64,000 nucleotides of DNA from Candidatus Eisenbacteria bacterium. Lineage in GTDB: Bacteria > Desulfobacterota > Binatia > DP-6. The translations under genes were made by a program, and so were the position numbers. This document shows positions 59,246 through 64,000 of the stretch, in pieces. The stretch covers positions 1 through 64,000 of the forward strand of contig DATJZY010000077.1 of the NCBI GenBank assembly GCA_035577985.1. The letters run 5' to 3'. Below the pieces are notes generated by a model, which worked only from the letters and a program-made list of their open reading frames with translations, made no database searches and was not told the DNA's origin. Positions within the stretch are counted from its first letter, which is position 1; every line of letters starts with the position of its first letter.

Positions 59246-61279
59246 ATGACGGGGGCGCCGGCGGCCGCCCGCCGCGGCCGCGCCGCAGCCGATCTGGCGC
59301 TCGCGCTGGGCGTCGCGGCGAGCATCGTCGCGTGCCTGCTCGTGCAGGGCGGCGTGTGGGAGCGGGTCGGCGGTGGCGACCTCCACGGGACGTACCTCCC
59401 CAAGTACGAGGCGGCGGCACACGCCGTCCTCGCCCGGCACCGTCTCCCGCTGTGGAACCCGTACGAGTTCTGCGGCCTGCCGCTCCTCGGCGTCGGTCAC
59501 GGCGCGGTGCTCTATCCGCCGACCTGGGCGGCGTTCGGCTTCCTTCCCCGCTGGCAGGCGCTCCAGGCGTTCTACGCGTTTCACGTCGTCCTGCTCGCCT
59601 ACGGGGCGATCCTCTACCTCCGCCGGCACGGGATCGGTCTCCTCGGCGCCGCGATCGTGCCCGCGGTCGCGGTCGCGGGCCTCTTCGGTGCGCCGTCGCG
59701 CGCCGGCTACGACCACCCGAGCTTCCTCGCGAGCGTCGCGTGGCTGCCGTGGATGCTGCTCGCGGCGGAGCGCGCCGCGACCGACGGCGGGCGGCGGTGG
59801 CTCGGGCTGCTCGCACTCGCGACCTGCGCGCAGTGGCTCGCGGGCTATCCTGATTTTCCGCTCGACAGCGCGGTCCTGGTCGCGATCGTGACGCTGGTCG
59901 GCGTCGAGGCCCCGCTCGCGCGCAAGGTCGGCGTGGTCGCGCTCGGGCTCGGTCTCGGCGCGGCCCTCGCCGCGGCGCAGATCCTGCCGCTCGCGGAGGC
60001 CGTCAGCCAGAGCCCGCGGGCGGGGCAGGACGACTTCTATGCCGGCGTGCGCGGCATCCTCGCCGTCGGCTCGGCGGACACGTTCGTGAACGACCTCGTC
60101 GAGCGACAGGGGCTCGCCGCGCTCCTGCTCGCGATCGGCAGCGCGCTCGCGCCGTCGCGCATGCGGCTCGGCTGGGCGGTGGCTCTCGTCTGGGCGCTGT
60201 TCGCGCTCAATCGGCCGTTCGTCTGGCTGTACCGCCTTCCGCCCTTCACGACGGTGCGGTTCGCCCTCGGATGGTCGGGTCTCGCGCCGGTGCTGCTCGG
60301 GCTGCTCGCCGCGGCGACCATCGATGCGGGATGGCGGCGGGGCGCGTGGACGCGACGCCTCGTCGTCCTGCTCGCCCTCGTCGCGATGGCGCAGAGCTCC
60401 TGGCTCATCACCACCGCGCCGCTCCACATGGCGCACCCCGCTCCGGATCTGCGCCGCGTCGGGCGGCGCGTTGCGGAGCTGCGCAAGCTCGGCCTCGGAT
60501 CGGATCGCTTCGTCGGCGCGGCGGAGCTCGCCGCCGGCGCACCGCTGCGCTACGGCCTCGCGTCGCCGAGCGGCTACGAGCCGTCGCTGCCGCCGCGGCG
60601 GATCGTCCGCCTGCTGGACGCAGCGGCCCTGTCCGAGTCGGGGCTCTACCGCCCGCAGACCTGGCCGCGCATCGCCGACAACGCGCCGCTCTCGGCGCGG
60701 CTCGGGATCGGCTGGCTCGTGGCGCCGCCCGCCGCCGCGGGGGGCCTCATGGCCCACGGCTTCGAGATGATGGGTACGGTCGAGGGCGGCGAGGTGGCGG
60801 TGCGCCAGGCCGCGACGCCGCGCGCCCGGCTCGTCCACCGGGTGACGGTCGTCGACGACGAGGACGCGAGCTTCGCGGAGGTCGTGCGGCAGGGCGCCGA
60901 CGCCGACGTCGCCGTGCTCGAGCGCGGCGAGCCCGAGCCGCGGCTCGGTGTCCCCACCGGCGCCGAGAAGGCGACGATCGTCGAGAGCGAGCCGGAGCGC
61001 GTCGTCGTCGACGTCGAAGCCGCCGCCGACGCGATGCTCGTCGTGACCGACACCTTCTATCCCGGATGGACGGCGCGCGTGGGCGACCGGCCGGCGCCCA
61101 TCCGGCGCGTCGACTTCGCCTTCCGCGGCGTCGACGTTCCCGCCGGCCGCACGCGCGTGCAGCTTCGCTACGCCCCGCGCTCGGTACGGGTGGGCCTCGG
61201 CGTGAGCCTCCTGGCGCTCGTCATCGCGCTGGGGCTGGTGGCGGCGCGGCGTCGGGCGCCGGCAGCTCCCACACGGTGA
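59246..61279 (+). CDS. YfhO-like membrane protein (type B)
   Basis: A 677-residue paralogue, the same length as the gene before it: 'GGDLHGTYLPKYEAAAHAVL', 'LPLWNPYEFCGLPLLGVGHG', 'YDHPSFLASVAWLPWMLLAA', 'LAGYPDFPLDSAVL', 'FALNRPFVWLYRLPPFTTVR' and 'DTFYPGWTARVGDRPAPI'. ATG 59246 or GTG 59240 could start it; a GGGAG lies about 9 bases before the ATG. The last 59 bases overlap the convergent gene 62915-61221. Role as for other YfhO proteins. Confidence 0.86.
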   Translation: MTGAPAAARRGRAAADLALALGVAASIVACLLVQGGVWERVGGGDLHGTYLPKYEAAAHAVLARHRLPLWNPYEFCGLPLLGVGHGAVLYPPTWAAFGFLPRWQALQAFYAFHVVLLAYGAILYLRRHGIGLLGAAIVPAVAVAGLFGAPSRAGYDHPSFLASVAWLPWMLLAAERAATDGGRRWLGLLALATCAQWLAGYPDFPLDSAVLVAIVTLVGVEAPLARKVGVVALGLGLGAALAAAQILPLAEAVSQSPRAGQDDFYAGVRGILAVGSADTFVNDLVERQGLAALLLAIGSALAPSRMRLGWAVALVWALFALNRPFVWLYRLPPFTTVRFALGWSGLAPVLLGLLAAATIDAGWRRGAWTRRLVVLLALVAMAQSSWLITTAPLHMAHPAPDLRRVGRRVAELRKLGLGSDRFVGAAELAAGAPLRYGLASPSGYEPSLPPRRIVRLLDAAALSESGLYRPQTWPRIADNAPLSARLGIGWLVAPPAAAGGLMAHGFEMMGTVEGGEVAVRQAATPRARLVHRVTVVDDEDASFAEVVRQGADADVAVLERGEPEPRLGVPTGAEKATIVESEPERVVVDVEAAADAMLVVTDTFYPGWTARVGDRPAPIRRVDFAFRGVDVPAGRTRVQLRYAPRSVRVGLGVSLLALVIALGLVAARRRAPAAPTR

Positions 61280-62915
61280 GGTTCGGGCCCGGCCGCACGA
61301 TGCGATCGAAGCCGACCAGCGGCACGTAGTTGGCGTCGATCGGATCATAGACGACGCCGTCCAGCGGCTCCTCGAAGCCGCGGAAGTCGGCGACGATCCT
61401 CCCGCCCGCCGCCTCGAGCCGTTCGCGGTAGACCGCGGGCGGCTCCCCCGATCGCACGACGACCGGGTGGTGCGTCATCACGACGTAGCGGTCGCGCGGC
61501 TGCCAGTCGGGGCCGAAGCCGCCGAAGACGCCGCCCAGGTAGCGGCGCGGATAGGTCGCCGCGCGATCGACGGCGCCGCGCGCGAGCAGCTCGTCGGCCC
61601 ACGGGCGCCAGGCGATGCGCACGGTCGTCTCGTCGAGCGGGAGGAGCGGGTTCGGGTGGCCGTTCGCGCTCGGCAGCGTGATGCGCGTGCCCGGCGGGAC
61701 GTGCGTGCGGATCCACTCGCCGGCGAGGGCGCGGGTGTCGTCGCGCCCGAGCAGGCGGACGTACTCGGCCGCGCGCACGGCGGGGATCGCGGTCGCGGCG
61801 GCGAGGACCAGCGTCGTCGCGACCGCGGCGTGGCGCGGCGACGCGAGCCGCCCGATCGCCGCGGTGCCGATGCCCGCGAGAGCCGCGACGAGCGGCGCCG
61901 CCGGCGCCAGGTAGCGAGCGTGCAGCCGGCCCTGGCCGGCGAGCACGGCTGCGTACGCCAGCGGGAACGCGACGAGCACGAGCGCCTCGCGCGGGCGCGC
62001 CCGCAGCGCCGCCGCGATGCCGACGAGCGCGAGCCCGGTCGCCGCGGGGCCGATGACGATCCACCACAAGGTCCTGAACGGCAGCGCGAACGACCCGACC
62101 AGGCCCTGCGTCGCGCCGGCCGTAAACCACGCCGCGGTGAGGAAGCCCCGGAAGTCGAGGAACGAGTACGGGCACACGATCGCGTAGGCGACGACGGCGA
62201 CCGCGGCTGCGCCGGCGAGCCGGCGCAGGCACCCGACCACGCCAGCCTCGCCCGCGAGCGCGGCGGCGACGGCGACCGGCACCAGGACCGGAAAGACGCT
62301 GTGCTTGGTCGCGAGCGCGACGCCGCCGCAGACGGCGGTCGCCACGAGATCGCGCCGGCGCCCGGAGCGCACGGCCCGCATGCCGAGCAGGGTCGCGAGG
62401 GTGACTGCGGTGCCGGCAGGGACGTCGTACCAGACGTAGTGCGACTCGCGGACGTGGATGAACGAGACGGCGAGCAGCAGGATCGCGCAGGCGGCGCCCG
62501 GCGGACCGGCGACGACGCCGGCGGCGCGCCCGGCGAGCACGAGCGCCAGCAGGCTCGCCGCCAGCACGATCAGCCGGCCGACGACGAAGAACGGGAACGG
62601 ATCGCGCACGAACGCCGCCAGCAGGTCGAGCCGATCCTTGAAGCGCCCCGAGAGGTACCCGACCGCGTACACGGCGGTGTACGCGACGCGCAGCGTGTAG
62701 ATGAACGCCGTCCCATGGAAGAGGGAGAGCGGACGCCAGTCGTGGCGGACGATCTCCGCGATCGCCGTGCCCGTCGGCACCTCCAGCTCGGGCTGCAGGT
62801 AGGGGTGCCAGAGGGGATGGATGCGAAGCAGGGCGCCGAGGAGGAAGGCCGCCCACGCGACGCGCCGCCACCACGCGCGCGCGGCCGTCGGCGCCTGGCT
62901 CGGCTCGGCGTCCAC
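61221..62915 (-). CDS. GT39/PMT-like membrane glycosyltransferase
   Basis: A 564-residue paralogue of 17296-15671. Shared elements: a first loop with 'HPYLQPELEVPTGTAIAEIV', 'RDPFPFFVVGRLIV', 'VSFIHVRESHYVWYDVPAGT', and the C-terminal 'VVYDPIDANYVPLVGFD' followed by 'GPNLTVWELPAP'. About eleven helices. GTG 62915 lies nine bases after a TAGAAC -10 box; the frame is open further to 63065 but that would run through the promoter. It is divergent from a GT-C gene, as its paralogue is. Confidence 0.82.
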   Translation of the reverse strand: MDAEPSQAPTAARAWWRRVAWAAFLLGALLRIHPLWHPYLQPELEVPTGTAIAEIVRHDWRPLSLFHGTAFIYTLRVAYTAVYAVGYLSGRFKDRLDLLAAFVRDPFPFFVVGRLIVLAASLLALVLAGRAAGVVAGPPGAACAILLLAVSFIHVRESHYVWYDVPAGTAVTLATLLGMRAVRSGRRRDLVATAVCGGVALATKHSVFPVLVPVAVAAALAGEAGVVGCLRRLAGAAAVAVVAYAIVCPYSFLDFRGFLTAAWFTAGATQGLVGSFALPFRTLWWIVIGPAATGLALVGIAAALRARPREALVLVAFPLAYAAVLAGQGRLHARYLAPAAPLVAALAGIGTAAIGRLASPRHAAVATTLVLAAATAIPAVRAAEYVRLLGRDDTRALAGEWIRTHVPPGTRITLPSANGHPNPLLPLDETTVRIAWRPWADELLARGAVDRAATYPRRYLGGVFGGFGPDWQPRDRYVVMTHHPVVVRSGEPPAVYRERLEAAGGRIVADFRGFEEPLDGVVYDPIDANYVPLVGFDRIVRPGPNLTVWELPAPDAAPPPAPAR

Positions 62916-62923
62916 GCGGTCGC

Positions 62924-62952
62924 GTTCTAGTGACGTCGCGCGCGGCGGGCAA
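62924..62952 (-). promoter_or_regulatory. Leaderless promoter of the 62915 gene
   Basis: TTGCCC (62952-62947), 17-base spacer, TAGAAC (62929-62924), predicted start about 62917. Confidence 0.55.
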
Positions 62953-62975
62953 GCTCGCGGCGCCCGCGCACGAAA

Positions 62976-63005
62976 TTGCGGCCCGGGGCCCCGCGCGTCT
63001 ACACT
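62976..63005 (+). promoter_or_regulatory. Promoter of the last GT-C gene
   Basis: TTGCGG (62976-62981), 18-base spacer, TACACT (63000-63005), start about 63012, five bases before ATG 63017. Same -35 and spacer as at 17344. Confidence 0.6.
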
Positions 63006-63016
63006 GCGCGCGCTCG

Positions 63017-64000
63017 ATGCGAGACGGCGTCCCTGTGACCCGGCCCCAGGCACCCGATGGGCCACGCCGACTCGCGTGGCTCGTCGTCCTCGCGATCTAC
63101 GTCGCGCTCTCGCTCTACGAGCAACGCACGCTGCTGCCGGGGATCGCCCACGACGTCTACGCTCAGGCGATGCTCGGGAACGACTGCCTGCTGCACGTCT
63201 GGACGCTCGCCTGGGATCACCACGCGCTCGCGACGCAGCCGTGCGCCCTGTTCGACGCCAACATCTTCCACCCCGAGACCCGCACGCTCCTCTATTCGGA
63301 TCACCTGCTCGGGCTGGCCGTGCTGCTGGCGCCGCTGCGCCTCCTCACCGACAACGCGCTCCTCGTCCACAACCTCGCGACGCTCGCGGCGCCGGTGCTG
63401 GACGCGCTCGCCGCCTACGCGCTCGCCTGGGAGCTGGGGCGCCGGCGCACGGCCGCGTTCGTGGCGGGCCTCGTGTACGGCTTCGCGCCGCTGCGCTTCG
63501 CGGCCGACCGCTGCCAGATCCAGATGCTGGTCGCGTGGTGGCTGCCGCTCGTCCTGCTCTTCGCCCGCCGCGCGATCGTACGGGGGCGCGTCGCCGACGC
63601 GTGTCTCGCCGGCGTGGCGCTCGCGCTGCAGGGGCTCTCGGGTGTGTACCTCACCGCGTACTTCCTGCCGTTCCTCGCGCTCGCGCACGTCCTGTGGCTC
63701 CGGCGCTACCCGCCGCGCGCGCACCGTCGCGGCTGGACGGCGCTCGTCCTGGCGGAGCTCGCCGCGGTGGCCGTCCTGGTGCCGCCGTCGCTCGCGTATC
63801 GGGCGGTGCAGGCCGAGCTCGGGACCACGCGCGCGCTCTACACGAACGCGCTCCTCTCGCTGCAGCTCGAGGCGCCGCCGGGGAACGTCTCGTTCTCGAC
63901 GCTCCCGACCCTGGCGCCCTGGGTGACCCTGCCGTCCCTCGTCCCGGTGCTGACCCTCGCGACGCTCGTCGGCGCCGCGCTGCTCCTGTGGCGGCGCCTG
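63017..64000 (+). CDS. GT-C-like membrane protein, ELP/NGYS family (partial, runs off the right edge)
   Basis: From ATG 63017, 328 codons are open to the last base. The translation has a cytoplasmic N-terminus (MRDGVPVTRPQ), a first helix, and the family loop 'HVWTLAWDHHALATQPCALF' with 'FDANIFHPETRTLLYSDHLL'. 'YGFAPLRFAADRCQIQMLVA' and eight or so helices follow. It matches the gene at 17380 in loop and in position relative to a divergent GT39-like gene. The soluble C-terminal part, where the ELP and NGYS motifs would be, lies outside the window. Confidence 0.8.
   Translation, partial: MRDGVPVTRPQAPDGPRRLAWLVVLAIYVALSLYEQRTLLPGIAHDVYAQAMLGNDCLLHVWTLAWDHHALATQPCALFDANIFHPETRTLLYSDHLLGLAVLLAPLRLLTDNALLVHNLATLAAPVLDALAAYALAWELGRRRTAAFVAGLVYGFAPLRFAADRCQIQMLVAWWLPLVLLFARRAIVRGRVADACLAGVALALQGLSGVYLTAYFLPFLALAHVLWLRRYPPRAHRRGWTALVLAELAAVAVLVPPSLAYRAVQAELGTTRALYTNALLSLQLEAPPGNVSFSTLPTLAPWVTLPSLVPVLTLATLVGAALLLWRRL

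Noticed and set aside
53166-59249. 2027-residue plus-strand frame
   Set aside because: It runs opposite two YfhO genes and over the radical SAM and YfhO genes in another frame; no domain and strongly biased composition.
1-64000. Search by eye for tRNA, rRNA, CRISPR arrays, insertion sequences, attachment sites and origins
   Set aside because: No cloverleaf with CCA-type ends, regular spacer-repeat pattern, transposase motif or terminal inverted repeat was recognised. A dedicated search tool could still find a tRNA in a gap.

Overview
The window is a GC-rich (about 70% by eye) bacterial chromosome segment with tightly packed genes, many GTG starts and 4-base ATGA/GTGA overlaps. Secreted proteins with long Thr/Ser linkers and a myxobacterial-type Cys-rich repeat, together with the large set of GT-C/YfhO membrane proteins, suggest a deltaproteobacterial-grade or Binatota-like lineage. 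That placement is inference: there is no rRNA or other marker gene here. I see no tRNA, CRISPR array, transposase, integrase or phage gene.

Layout. 1-3139: two secreted Cys-containing proteins on the minus strand, the first cut by the window edge, with a clear intrinsic terminator between them and a 400-base leader/intergenic region. 3140-7364 (+): FGE-like lipoprotein, an ATP-grasp/low-molecular-weight phosphatase fusion, and a membrane protein of the ELP/NGYS family (described below). 7385-11395 (-): a DprE2-like/DprE1-like pair plus a Baeyer-Villiger-type monooxygenase. 11514-13977 (+): SGNH/MBOAT O-acylation pair plus a 38-residue membrane peptide. 13873-17296 (-): two GT-C-type proteins. 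17380-29373 (+): a long run with GT-C, polyprenol-phosphate-mannose synthase-like GT2, a GT-C/HEAT fusion, two methyltransferases, a sulfatase, a DegT aminotransferase and a GT2/methyltransferase fusion. 29437-31911 (-): MASE1 hybrid histidine kinase. 32022-34924 (+) and 34654-45761 (-): further membrane, SGNH, methyltransferase, acyltransferase, phosphodiesterase and di-haem genes. 45944-47377 (+): secreted esterase. 47518-64000: more GT-C and YfhO proteins, a GT2/methyltransferase pair and a B12-type radical SAM protein; the last gene runs off the edge.

How the genes may work together. The theme is envelope glycan or glycolipid assembly. GT2 synthases and the DprE-like pair could make polyprenyl-phosphate sugars. 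At least nine GT-C-like and five YfhO-like membrane proteins could use them on the outer face of the membrane. MBOAT/SGNH, hexapeptide acyltransferase, sulfatase/phosphodiesterase and methyltransferase genes could decorate the product. None of the sugars or acceptors can be read from sequence.

The most striking non-coding signal is a recurrent sigma70-like promoter (TTGNNN, 17-19 bases, TANNNN-like) whose -10 box lies about 6-12 bases before the first start codon of most transcription units. This implies largely leaderless mRNAs, and I used it to choose several starts. Divergent gene pairs share compact intergenic regions with back-to-back -35 boxes, and one divergent GT-C gene pair occurs twice (15671-19551 and 61221-64000).
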